Assembly (NCBI GenBank): GCA_032622095.1
Contig: CP136061.1
Span: forward strand, 57,491,301-57,555,300
DNA length: 64,000 nucleotides
From: Siphonodentalium dalli
Lineage: Eukaryota > Mollusca > Scaphopoda > Gadilida > Siphonodentaliidae
Direction: 5' to 3'
Below are positions 22,197-32,721 of this stretch, in pieces. Under the pieces are notes generated by a model. That model saw only the letters and a list, made by a program, of their open reading frames with translations, did not search any database and was not told the DNA's origin. Position 1 is the stretch's first letter. Each line of letters opens with the position of its first letter. The position numbers were made by a program, and so were the translations under genes.

Positions 22197-22596
22197 TTAA
22201 CCCTTTACCCAACAAACCGGCCAAAACCGGCCAAATAAAGCTTCAACAGCCTAAAATATCTTCGGTCTGTCTCAATAGAACCATACAAATATGGATATCA
22301 TTGGAACCGCCTCCTTGACCACATTGTGATAGTTACAGTTATGCCCTGTGCCAATGCATTCTCTTATATATGCGAGTCGACCATAGGTCGCCTCGCATAT
22401 ATAAGAGAATGCATTGGCCTAACAAAAATCTTTTTGTAACACTTTTTACCATTTTTTCTTACATTCTTTAACAATTTTATAATTTTTAATGTGTTAAGCC
22501 AATGCATTCTCTTATATATGCGAGGCGACCTATGGTCGACTCGCATATATAAGAGAATGCATTGGCACAGGGCCCTTCTGTTGGGTAAAGGGTTAA
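22197..22596. mobile_element. piggyBac-like MITE, TTAA target site and perfect 14-bp TIR
   Basis: TTAACCCTTTACCCAACA at 22197-22214 is the exact reverse complement of 22579-22596. The outer four bases TTAA are the canonical piggyBac target duplication and the TIR begins CCCTTTACCC. There is no transposase in the 400 bp. The interior carries two mirror-image palindromes (22343-22573). It is inserted at the edge of copy 3 of the non-coding repeat family. Confidence 0.85.
22343..22573. repeat. Nested palindromes: two 67-bp hairpins that are inverted copies of each other
   Basis: The block 22351-22417 is a near-perfect palindrome running from CCAATGCATTCTCTTATATA to its own complement. The block 22499-22565 is the exact reverse complement of the first, including the asymmetric bases at the centre (GAGTCGACC / GGTCGACTC). 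Flanking 'gccctgtg' and 'cacagggc' extend the outer inverted repeat by eight bases each side. About 80 bp of T-rich sequence separates them. DNA or RNA here can form either two hairpins or one 75-bp hairpin. Confidence 0.9.
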
Positions 22597-23545
22597 GACC
22601 ATCTTAAGTCATAGCTTCGTGAAACTGGGCCCAGATCGTAACTTAAGATGTCCTTAACTTTGGTCTTAACTTTAAGTTTTTTGGAATGAGGTGTCTTAAG
22701 ACCTAAGTTGTGATCCACCTTTGATCGGAAAGATGGGTGGTATATATAGTTCGTGGATATTATTATAAATACGTTTAACTGAATGAAAACTGGTAGACAC
22801 GGAGGGATGTTCCTGAAATTGTAGTAATTAATAAACCTCTGACACACTGGCAGGGACGAGGGTTAGTGATTCTATGTTGGCGGGGTGTCCACTTCTAACT
22901 GCAAACCGCGAAGACTTTAGACAATAATAATAATGCTTCGCGCCGGGATGATCGAACAGATCGAATGATCTTTTACTTCGACCCACGACCACGACAAGCG
23001 TGATTATTGTTTTGCTTTTAAAATAGATATCGCAAATGGCCCACAATAATAATACATAACAAGCGGCCGGGGTATATTATTATAATCCACCCACCTTAAT
23101 TTCAGATCATGCATAAATGTATTACATTTGCGTCACATTGTTTTATTAACTGGGAAATAAAAAAATAACATTGAACACGACCCTTGACTATATCCTCGTG
23201 TTTTATAATTATAAACGCTCTCTATTGAAATTCATCGATTTGGTTTTTATAGTATTCCATGACTGTTGGCAATTAATAAAGAGTGTTTATCTCGTTGCTT
23301 GTAATCGCGATGTATGTACTTATGTCCTTATGAGGGAAATATTCGGTTTCCTAGAATTAGATGCTTCAACGGGACGTATAATGTATTCGAACCTAACACC
23401 AGCAACCGGAAAGGAACGAATCCGACAGAAGCGAACCCTTTTATCCAAAGTTATCATGTATAAGTCCCTTGAAGTAATATAATTTGGAGCTCGTTATGTT
23501 TGTATATAATGGGGACTATTCGAAGCATGCAGTATGATATGTGCA
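22597..23545. repeat. Non-coding repeat family, copy 3
   Basis: It opens 'gaccatcttaagtcatagcttcgtgaaactgggccc', in the opposite sense to the start of copy 1. It then follows copy 1 in order: 'cacggaggg.tgtt', 'ttggcggggtgtcc', 'ttcggtttcct', 'agatgcttcaacg' and 'tataagtccctt'. It differs from the other copies by substitutions and insertions. Confidence 0.6.
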
Positions 23546-23555
23546 TTGCACGAAA

Positions 23556-23710
23556 TAATGCCATGCCGGTTTCATATGCTCTGAAATATTGCCATGTCGG
23601 CTTCATATACTCTGAAATATTGCCATGCCGGCTTCATATGCTCTGAAATATTGCCATGTCGGCTTCATATGCTCTGAAATATTGCCACGCCGGCTTCATA
23701 TGCTCTGAAA
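23556..23710. repeat. 31-bp minisatellite, five copies
   Basis: The word CTGAAATATTGCCATGCCGG starts units at 23581, 23612, 23643 and 23674, with a final CTGA at 23705, giving a constant 31-bp step. Units differ at a few positions (C/T within 'catgccgg' or 'catgtcgg'). There are no unique spacers between units. Confidence 0.92.
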
Positions 23711-24349
23711 AAGCCACTCTCCACTGTCTCCAGCTATTTTAAATTGTTCGCGCAGAAGTGAAATAAACGCTCTTTATGTATACCATATCATGAGTAGACC
23801 AATCGGAACGCTCTTTTCTGTTCCACCACATTGTGTTGTTTGTTTTGGGGACATCGTGTTCAACGTTGTATTTTGTGACTTCAATGCGTCCTTCTGTGAC
23901 ATATATAATGCCCGCTGAAAGATAATTCAAGTATTTATCGATCTATTTTCGATACCGGGGAAAATTCGAATAATAAGCGACTTGCCAATCTCGACCGGAA
24001 GCGCCGCCATTTTGATATGACGTTTTTGTCCCCGCATGTTTTTCCAGCGTCGTTATCTATTTTCGATTCGCGATGCCTGCGTTTCTGTTATATCTTATTT
24101 GTCCCTGTGAGAACAATGGTCCCTGCGTGTTGACAATAATTTGGTGGTTATTTTAAAATTGCATCTATAGTACAAGGGGGTTTAGACAGGAACATAATAA
24201 TAAAATAATAATAAATAAGCCTACATATGGTAGTAAAATGTACGATTGTCTGTCTCCAAAGCATGTATGTGCTGAATATACTTCTCTCTCTCTTATAGAA
24301 TATAGGAATGGTCGCCAACTATTAGATCATTTCATTAATATCTACTCTG

Positions 24350-24860
24350 GCTACGCACGTAGAGATTATATTCCACCCGTTTAAAATACGGGAACTGTGT
24401 TATGTTCTGAAGGTGAACTAATTCATAGCATTCAACACACAAAGCAGGGAATATATTTCTTTGTTCCTTAATAATCTATTTCACAGTAGGGGCCATGGTA
24501 CCAATTCCAGATTACATGAGTTTTGCCACGGTTGTGAGTCGATATCGAAATAAACGTTGCATTGATTACCCGGAAGAAATTCCACGACTGTAAGCTAGGG
24601 AAGGAAATCAGACTTGACTCAATAATTTGATATAGTTCATGCATGCAATCTCGAGCTGTGACCTACACTTACTGTGGAATACCGGTATATTATTATTACC
24701 GATGAACACTTATATTACTAAGAAATATATTATAGCTGCAATGTTTTATCAATGTTATAAACTTCCCTGTCAGAACATGAACATGATTTTAACTTGTGAA
24801 TTATGATCTCTATACGGACGTAGTCAGAGTAGAGATTCATTACATGCAATGATCTAGCCA
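24350..24860. mobile_element. TAGATCATG-family MITE copy within the left arm
   Basis: Inverted ends 'tctactctggctacgcacgtagagatta' (about 24340-24370) and 'gatctctatacggacgtagtcagagtaga' (about 24803-24832) enclose the words 'aagaaatatatt' and 'gaataaacg', as in the copy at 3298-3810. The right half of the same MITE is also present in the right arm at 29520-29720. It was therefore in place before the arms were duplicated or exchanged. Confidence 0.65.
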
Positions 24861-25406
24861 AATATATAACCTCCCTGGCAAGGGGGGGGGGGGTCTGCAT
24901 ATTTTTTCCAGACACAAGGCGGGTGGGTGTGTGTCGGGGCCGGAAAAGGTGAGTAGTGCAATTTTGTTCCTACGCTAAAATTTACTCATGCTGCTTACTC
25001 ATAGACTTTTATATACATGAATATTTATCATTTAGAGGCATATTAACTGCAAGTTGGAGGTCTATATATATGGTCTGAGGATCTAATAGCGGTACAAATG
25101 CAAGTATTCTGGCAAATATAACTAGAAATTGCCAATGGAATTCACATCAGATCCATTCCTTGGGTGTGAAATAATATTGTACGTGTGTATTGTGTAGCAA
25201 TGTGGTGACTGATTGGTGGTCCAGGGCCTGTCAGTATGCGGCTAGAAACTATGGTTTGATGTCTGGAAATACGAGTTGTTATATACTACATGGATTAAAC
25301 CCCATGTTTGCATTTTACATTATAATTATAATTACTCCCGTGTGTCTATAGTACGCCTGTCGCTCACATCACTGTCGGATACCCGTTTAGGTTAGAACAT
25401 TCCAAG

Positions 25407-25435
25407 ATGGCGGCGCCCAATAAAGAAGATAAACG
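25407..25435 (+). promoter_or_regulatory. Promoter/first-exon-like module in the left arm (YY1-type motif, ATG, splice donor)
   Basis: CCAAGATGGCGGCGCCC matches the YY1-type motif found at many metazoan start sites. It also supplies an ATG in strong Kozak context that opens MAAPNKEDK. Nine codons later a GTAAGT donor follows (436 onward, phase 2). Direction is towards the centre of the element. Function is inferred only; no downstream exon was found. Confidence 0.4.
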
Positions 25436-25782
25436 GTAAGTGTATATATTGTCTCCAAGCATCAATTAACGACATCTTTCGGTGATACACCTTTAAAACA
25501 GTTATGTAGGAATTTGTATGCCCAACACATACGCAACACGCCTTTCGCGTGACAGGCATTTGAATTGTTGTATTTGGCGTGTCAATTCGTCATAATTTTT
25601 CGAAATTTTATCGAGGCGGCGAAATGTTCGCTTTTTTCGCATTTGTTTGCCCTGGGATCATGGATCCGCGAATTTAGGTATTGTTGTGGGTCGATTATGT
25701 TACCACACATCTTCGGAATTCAAAAACCTGCGATATTTTTATTGTCTAACTCCGAAAAACGACCTTTGAAAATTTCAAAATG

Positions 25783-25880
25783 TTCAGGTTCGGATTCGCA
25801 ATATTCCCGATGATTTTGTTCAGGTTCAGACACAATTTTCGTTCAGGTTCGGACAAATTTGGTTCAGGTTCGGACGCATA
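25783..25880. repeat. Repeated 'gttcaggttcgga' words in the left arm
   Basis: Four close copies of GTTCAGGTTCGGA (one with 'cag' for 'cgg') occur within 100 bp. The reverse complement 'tccgaacctgaac' is repeated in the matching part of the right arm at about 27926-28040. This array was part of the arm before inversion. Confidence 0.8.
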
Positions 25881-25935
25881 AAAAACTTCGCATAAAAATG
25901 ACAAGCCGAGGTACAGTCGCGTTATTATTGCGTTT

Positions 25936-27861
25936 TTGTGCATTTTGGTTATATTCCATTCGTAAAAGAAACGATAAATGGGGAACACGAGGCTTGGTTT
26001 TAGCCCACTCGTGAATAATTTGGGCGGACTTTCTTATTTTATGCGTGTGAGATGTATGCGATCACGTGATTCCCCTCCACATCCAAATACGATGCCACAA
26101 AGGTCGCCGCACGTAGATGAGCAGATAACTGTCCATACTATAAGTTACACGGCTTTCTGAGAGAGATACTGTGTGGTATTGCCCCGGTAGAGGCTCGTGT
26201 CCCCCGATGCGACCCCCCCCCCCCCCCTCAACAAGCCGTGTAATCATGTATTTACCAATATGTATTTACCAATCATGTATTTACCAATATATTCCCAGAT
26301 ATAAAGCGCAGAAACGAGCCCCACGAACAGTAACTCTATTTTGTTAGACTGCTTATACGATGAATGTGATTATATAGGCTGTTCCCACACAATTTGCCCA
26401 TAAATACTTGCTGATAGATAGACAATATATACCATGTTTTGTATCAATAATTGGATGATATATTTGGGTATTCACACGAAACATATTCGTTTCAATATAA
26501 GCCTTATGTGTTTTGCCTCATTTCTAAATGTTGAATCCACTTGCAAGTTAACCATTTGTCACACGACTATTATGCAGGACTATTAATTAGAGCCCGAACA
26601 TGTTGCGTTCTATTCAGCACTATGCGAACATAGAGAATACCTATGCTATGCCGAATAATACCTGAAATATGCGAATCTTCACGAGTGGCGATATTTCAGG
26701 AATATATTATTCGAGAAACCATAATGTGTTCTCTTTATGTTATGCTTATGGTAAGCAATTCTGCAAAACTACAAGTATTGTTTATCGAAACAAGAATTTA
26801 GACGCCGAAGTAGCGAAACTTATGCAAACAATATCAGCTGTTCCGTTGGAAAATTAAGCATCTCTAAATTTTGGTTGAAAATTTCCTTCATAAGAGAATA
26901 GTGCCTACCCAATGGTTAAATATTACACACAGAAACCCAAATAACTGAATACGTAATAAAACGGGATCATTTGATTTTCTTTAGAACTTATCGCAGTAAT
27001 AAACTATTTTCAGTCTTCCGAGGAATTTCGCGTAGTTCCATTGATAATGCACGCGTCAATAATTGTGTACCCTTTTTTGAACAGAAATATCTACAGTGAG
27101 ATAACGTTTGAAAATTATTATCCACGCAAATGTCCACGAAAGAGAGCACATCGTATGTCATTTAAAATTACAGCTATTTCATAGGAAAACATAACACACA
27201 ACGCTTGTCCCCACACCCGGTTGTAACTAACAATCTGATTGACAACAACGTCACGTTTAAATAATGCGCCATGTCCTCGTAACTATTGACAGTGAGCGTA
27301 TAAAAGCACGTGAAACATCGTGTTTATGAATTACCCTTGAACTAGCAGTTTCACCAAATCGTGACATTGTGCTGGCGCGCTGAGCTTAATTGATGTCACC
27401 TAAAACAGGATCGATAGGTCTGCTACTGAATTATTCTTATTGGTGCTGATTGGTGTGAATTTATCTGATAACCTATAAAAAAAGCACACCACGTGGTAGC
27501 TATTGGTGCGAGACAAAAACGTTAGCTCCGCCAACATCGTGGGATACTATAGGAGATTTTAATACCCGGATGTCTCTTTTTGAAACCCCTTGGCTCCGCC
27601 TCGGGGTTCAAAATCGAGAACCAGGTATTAAATATCCATGTAGCCCCGATAACTCAGAAGATAAGTAATAATACCACTGTTGCTCGTATGTAAAATGTAA
27701 TAATTCCCACTAGCTGGTTTCAGTATAGTAGACATTGCTCGAAAATTTTCAACTGTGGCTTTTATCCCATTAATTCGGAGAATTTACCACCTACATGTAT
27801 ATTTGGAAATTTCAGCTGACATATTTAGATATAACAAATCAACAATGCATGTTCGTTAATA
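25936..27861. other. Central unmatched segment of the inverted element
   Basis: It is about 1.9 kb between the inner arm ends. It contains a C-run near 26213-26227 and short open frames (for example 26669-26857) without recognised motifs. A weak foldback lies at about 27560-27630, around 'gaaaccccttggctccgcctcggggttc'. No transposase signature was seen. Confidence 0.45.
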
Positions 27862-28381
27862 ACACGCACAATAAGATCGCGACTGCACCTCGGCATGTCA
27901 TTTATAGGTAAGGTTTTGATGCGTCCGAACCTGAACTAAAATTGTCCGAACCTGAACCAAATTTGTCCGAACCTGAACGAAAATTGTGTCTGAACCTGAA
28001 CAAAATCAACGCGAATGTTGCGAATCCGAACCTGAACATTTTGAAATTTTCAAAGGTCGTTTTTCGGAGTTAGACAATAAAAATATCGCCGGTTTTGCAT
28101 TCCGAAGATGTGTGGTAACCTAATCTACCCACAACAATACATAAATTTGCGGATGCATGAGCCCAGGGCCAGAAAAATACGAAAAAGCGAACATTTCGTC
28201 GCCTCGATAAAATTTCGAAAAATTATGACGACTTGACACGCCAAATACAACAATTCACATGCCTGTCATGCGAAAGCCGTGTTACGTGTGTGTTGAGCAT
28301 ACACATTCCTACATAACTGTTTAAAGGTGTATCACCGAAAGATGTCGTTAATTGATGCTTGGAGACAATATATACACTTAC

Positions 28382-28409
28382 CGTTTATCTTTTTATTGGG
28401 CGCCGCCAT
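28382..28409 (-). promoter_or_regulatory. Mirror first-exon-like module in the right arm
   Basis: It is the inverted counterpart of 25407-25435: CCAAGATGGCGGCGCCC, an ATG at 28409-28407 and a GTAAGT donor from 28381. It has one base fewer than the left copy between ATG and donor, so the exon phase differs. It faces the element centre, opposite to the left module. Confidence 0.4.
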
Positions 28410-29882
28410 CTTGGAATGTCCGAACCTAAACGGGTATCCGACAGTGCACATGCGGGCTAATAGTTTTACGGGGCTGAATCCTTTTTTTGGCTGAAGGGGT
28501 CACTCTCACCAAAAAAGGTGCCGAATGGTACACAGGGTTTGTAAATGTGCTGAAGGGCACACACGGGTATATATACACATGATTCTGGTCTGCACTAACA
28601 CCGTTCATTAAATTGTGTTTCTGAAAGTCTGGCGGCCATCATATTTGTTTACATTGATTTTAATGTTCATTGCATGGAACGTAACAATTAATTACAGAAC
28701 TCATGACAGTCACGAAAACTAAACGTCATTTAGAACGAGATTTATAAACATATGTATTCTTCAGTACAATTTCAAAATCTGTGTACCCTTCGGCACTTTT
28801 TTGTGAGAGTTACCCCTTTAGCAATATTATGCCAATGATGTTCCATGACAATGATAACTGAGTCAGGCCATGCCTTTATTATTAATTTTAAACAATTTAT
28901 TGCCAATTAATATATATAAGAACAAGTTAGGTAATCTATTGAATATAGAGGTATCAATTCGACCCCATATTTCGCCGCCACGTATAACTTACTCATTAAA
29001 ACCTTCACTCATTCTGACTCGTGTTTGAATTTTCGATCTGCCCGAAATCTTCCCATGAATGTTGACCACGATATCGAGTTTTAATCAGGTAAACTCTCCA
29101 ATTAACACCGAAACAGGTTCGAAACATTGTCATGAGCACCGTACATTACCTAACTGTAATCTTACTATTATAAGTGGGGTATAAAATAAAATATTTTTTT
29201 TGTGTAATCATTGAGTCCAATGACTGACAGCAACATACATAGACACGATCATGTCGACATAATATTGCTAGCACAAACTTGGCAACATCGAGTTATGTTT
29301 GGCAGAATGCTTGCATTTATACCGCTATTGGAAATTCAGACCATATAGGCCCCGGCCCACATGGAGTTAAATGTGTTCTAAATGATATATAGATGTGAGT
29401 CTATATAAGATTAATAAAGGATAACGTCAGTAAATTTCAGTGTAGAAAAAACAATCATTACCCATTTTCCGGCCCCGACACACCCATATTCACCCCCCCC
29501 CCCCCCACATTGTGTCTGATAAAATGCATGTCACGAATCTCTACTCTGATTATGTCCATATAGAGATCATAATCCACCACCTCAAATAATGGGAACGTGT
29601 TCATGTCCTGTCAGGGAAGTTTATATTAAAGATTGACACAAACATTGCAGCTATAATATATTTCTTGAGTAATACCTGTTCCTCGGTAATAACTATGTAC
29701 CGATATTGAAGGATATTCCACAGAAAGTGTATAGGTCCCAGCTCGAGATTGCATGCATGAACTATGTCAAATTGCCAAGTCTGATTTGCATCCCTTACAA
29801 TCTTGGAATTTCAAAATGGCGGCGCTTCCGGTCGACATTGGCAAGTCGCTTATGGAATCACTGAACTAAATGGTTTCCGATA

Positions 29883-30020
29883 GGCGACAGTGTTAACGTT
29901 TCGGCCAAATTCACTGACTTGAAGCCTCCAGGCCATACCAGTGATGTTTACCCAGCTAGACTGACACCAGTTGATCACGAAAATGCAAGAAAAATCATAG
30001 GTCATGTCTTTACTTTTTAA
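29883..30020 (+). other. Exon-like open stretch right of the inverted element
   Basis: The frame reads GDSVNVSAKFTDLKPPGHTS and continues with DVYPARLTPVDHENARKIIG before a TAA at 30018. The composition looks protein-like (balanced, few low-complexity runs), but I do not recognise the family. No convincing acceptor is seen beyond an 'ag' at 29882. It may be a degraded exon or chance. Confidence 0.25.
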
Positions 30021-31672
30021 AATAAATCCCCAAGTCTACGACAGGGCTATATCACAGCCAAATTTGATCTGGAAAAACCCAGGACTACAGCAGCTAGTTA
30101 ACTAAATTTCCCGCTCACAAAAATCCATTCCCCCATTCATTCACCAGTTTAAATTATTTAGATATTATGTACAAATCAAATAAACGCGATGTCATCCTTT
30201 AATAACGTGTCGCATGTATCAGGTGAAGGTCATTCTTCAGTTACCTTCACCTTTAGCATTCCACGGTGTACTCGCTCCCCGACTCTAGAACACATTTAGC
30301 TCCCTGATTCCTTATAACGCCACAAGGTGGTGTAAGTTGTTATACAGTTTTTCATATCGCCTGTATCACGGTATCACTGTGGGGGGAATTATGTTTCGTA
30401 CCCTGGCTCAATCGTACCGATATGCTCCGTTGGTTCAGAGTGCCGGGATGAAAATAATTAATCGATCGTGTTTATCACAGAATGCGTTAACTGCCAAACT
30501 CCATTAAGCGCCCTCTACACTATCGCTCCGAAACGATGAGATACCTCTGTCTTGAGTTTGGTTAACTGCTTCGCCTTTGGCTTTGAAAAGCAGACGAAAT
30601 TCATAAACGATGTGTACATCTGTTAGAAATTTCGTCGGCTTTTCAAAGAGACCTTGTAGGCTATTTGGCCATGCGTTTGTCACAAGACAACAGACCTGTT
30701 TCTTGCGTGCATGCATAACTCGTGTTTTATTGATAGTAATGTTGAAAAGAGTAACGACTTGTATTAATCGAATAATAAAAATGAAGTTAGTTTGCCGTAT
30801 CGTTATCAGGATGGACTTTACCTACGGATTGTCCATTCTTGAAAGTGCAGCCTACTCGTATAGTAAAACTGGGAACTATGCTTGATTCATATCAAGGCGA
30901 CGTCCAGTCGCGGGTTGTTGGCCAGTTTCTGTGCCGATGCCACGGGCGTACACCGGCGATGGCGGACCGGGGGTTGTTGTCGGGGGTGTCAGGCGTGCAA
31001 ATGTAGAGTGACATATTAGCATTAACTTTTACTATTATAAAAATAAATTGAGTTCGTGTGTCTGTCAGGCAAAAGGCGACAAAACGACTGAACCCCTCTG
31101 AAAATGTGTACATGGGGTCATATCATGCACGTAACCCGGGGATTAAGGGCGCTAATAATGTTTATAACTTTTGCTATAAATTATATAGGCGATCAAACGG
31201 ACGGGCATGCAGATCGGCAGATGTTTTAAAAAAAAATCTTCTTTTTTTTAATTTGGGAATAGATTTTTAAAACTTGTTTTGCTTTATTCTATTTTATGGA
31301 TGTTAGTTTTGAAGACTATTATAATATTTAAGGAAGGGGCAGTCCTGTCAACACATTTGGTATTTTGAAAAAATAGTGATTTTGAAGCCATTTTCACGAA
31401 GCTTGGTATTATTTCTTTAAAATGGGGAATGTGACCCTAAAAATAATATAATAAAAAAAAATCCCAGACCCCTGTGTCTTATATATATGTACTTTTAGTA
31501 TTATGACCAATTTGTGCCAGGGGCCGGTGGTTGTACTATTCATGTGTGTTTCCGAATACGTTGATCGAATAAATAGGATTATCATTATTTGTGGCTGAGA
31601 CATGAGAAGCTACATAATTTTATATGTAATTGCCACAGGTGTAATATGTTCTTGTCCACTGGGGGGATTGCA
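30021..31672. other. Intergenic stretch with one short foldback
   Basis: A foldback at 30581-30648 pairs CTTTGAAAAGCAGACGAAATT with AATTTCGTCGGCTTTTCAAAG, with a 26-nt loop. The frames at 30504-30885 overlap it on both strands and are probably by-products. No recognised gene. GC rises briefly near 30900-30990. Confidence 0.45.
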
Positions 31673-31870
31673 TTATGGGAAATTAGGTAGTGTCGTAACA
31701 GACTCAATAGTACCGATAGAGTCACGTACATTACTTTCCTTTGAAAAAGTCTCAGTCATTACAAACCCCACAGCAGAGTCATGTGTTGGGTTCTCTTCGC
31801 TTTCACATTTGGAATCGCCGCCATTACTTTCCTTTGCAATTTCATCACGCGCTTCAGTCAATGCACATCC
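31673..31870 (-). CDS. Possible terminal exon of an unidentified gene
   Basis: On the minus strand a 'gaatctctag' acceptor precedes 31870. The frame GCALTEARDEIAKESNGGDS runs 65 codons to a TAA at 31675-31673. The translation is acidic and Ser/Glu-rich with a partial internal repeat (AKESNGGDS, SKESNVRDS), as in some cytoplasmic tails. No polyadenylation signal is obvious nearby and no upstream exon was found. Alternative: chance open frame. Confidence 0.25.
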   Translation of the reverse strand, partial: GCALTEARDEIAKESNGGDSKCESEENPTHDSAVGFVMTETFSKESNVRDSIGTIESVTTLPNFP

Positions 31871-32049
31871 CTAGAGATTCTGTCCTTTCTGGCCTGGTTA
31901 CTAGGCTAGTAATTAGGTCGATGTAAAAGTAAAAATGGGTCGCTTTAAAAGCTGTAGTCTTACCCCGCTGAATAAAATAGTCCGACACAGATTAGCACAT
32001 GTGCTGATATTGATATTACCACACTCTTTGGAAAGCATGCGATCGTGTG

Positions 32050-32515
32050 GTAATCAAAGATGGATTTCGACAAAATTTGACACTTAGAGCTACTTGTGTC
32101 CGGGGAGTGTTTTGGACGGGTCAAATTGGGTAAAACGGACGGATTTCGACGAAATTTGATACATATGGCTACTTTTATCCGGGGAGTGTTTAGGACGGGT
32201 CAAATCGTGACCCCGGCGTGACCTTGACCTTCAATATGGCCAATCAAAGTTCAAATCAGGTAAGACGGATTGATTTCGACGAAATTTTATACCTAGGGGT
32301 ACTTTTGTCAGGGGGTGTTTTGGACGGGTCAAATCGTGACCCCGACCCGACCTTGACCTTCGAAATGGTCAATTCAAGGTCAAATCGGGTAAAACGGACT
32401 GATTTCGACGAAATTTCATACCTGGGGGTACTTTTCTCCGGGGAGTGTTTTGGACGGGTCAAATCATGACCCGACCTGACCTTGACTTTCAAAATAGTCA
32501 ATTCAAGGTCAAATC
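32050..32515. repeat. 130-bp tandem repeat, three full units plus a short one
   Basis: GATTTCGACGAAATTT recurs at 32140, 32271 and 32401, with an earlier variant at about 32069. It is followed each time by 'tacttt..tc.gggg.gtgtttt', 'ggacgggtcaaatc' and 'tgaccttgac'. The unit keeps an open frame on both strands in two copies (for example 32256-32723 on the minus strand), but 130 is not divisible by three, so this is unlikely to be protein. Confidence 0.88.
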
Positions 32516-32654
32516 GCGCCTTTCGCCGGAAATCAGTTGGGAAACAGCCCGGACAGCTTGAAGAATGTAATGTATAATACGAGAAACGGGGAAAACTTGA
32601 TATATGGAAGTATCCAAATTTCCCACATGGGATTTGAAAGCTAGTTTTACGAAA

Positions 32655-32721
32655 TAGTAATTCGTGCGCACGAATTAATAATCCGTGCGCACGAATTAAT
32701 AATCCGTACGCACGGTTTAAC
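32655..32721. repeat. GTGCGCAC palindrome array (three units)
   Basis: Three units of 'attcgtgcgcacgaatt' or 'atccgtgcgcacgaatt' are spaced about 21-22 bp apart. The same unit builds the core of the foldback at 33332-33578, some 700 bp away. Confidence 0.85.

Larger units (their letters stand above)
23972..29852. mobile_element. 5.9-kb element with long discontinuous inverted arms
   Basis: The termini AAGCGACTTGCCAAT...CCGGAAGCGCCGCCATTTT and their reverse complement (29811-29852) mark the ends. A TA flanks each end (TA-AGCGACTTG and CAAGTCGCT-TA). Inverted similarity resumes at about 24590-25160 versus 29230-29800, and at 25375-25935 versus 27862-28447. The arms differ by insertions; for example, 24013-24590 has no partner on the right. 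About 1.9 kb of unmatched DNA lies in the middle and no transposase frame was recognised. It could be a non-autonomous DNA transposon or a rearranged inverted duplication. Confidence 0.7.

Noticed and set aside
23556-23710. Regular 31-bp repeats that might suggest a CRISPR array
   Set aside because: Units are contiguous without unique spacers and the context is eukaryotic repeat DNA, so it is a minisatellite.
30504-30885. Overlapping 70- and 91-codon frames on opposite strands
   Set aside because: Both run across the foldback at 30581-30648, which yields complementary frames by symmetry. No domain was recognised.
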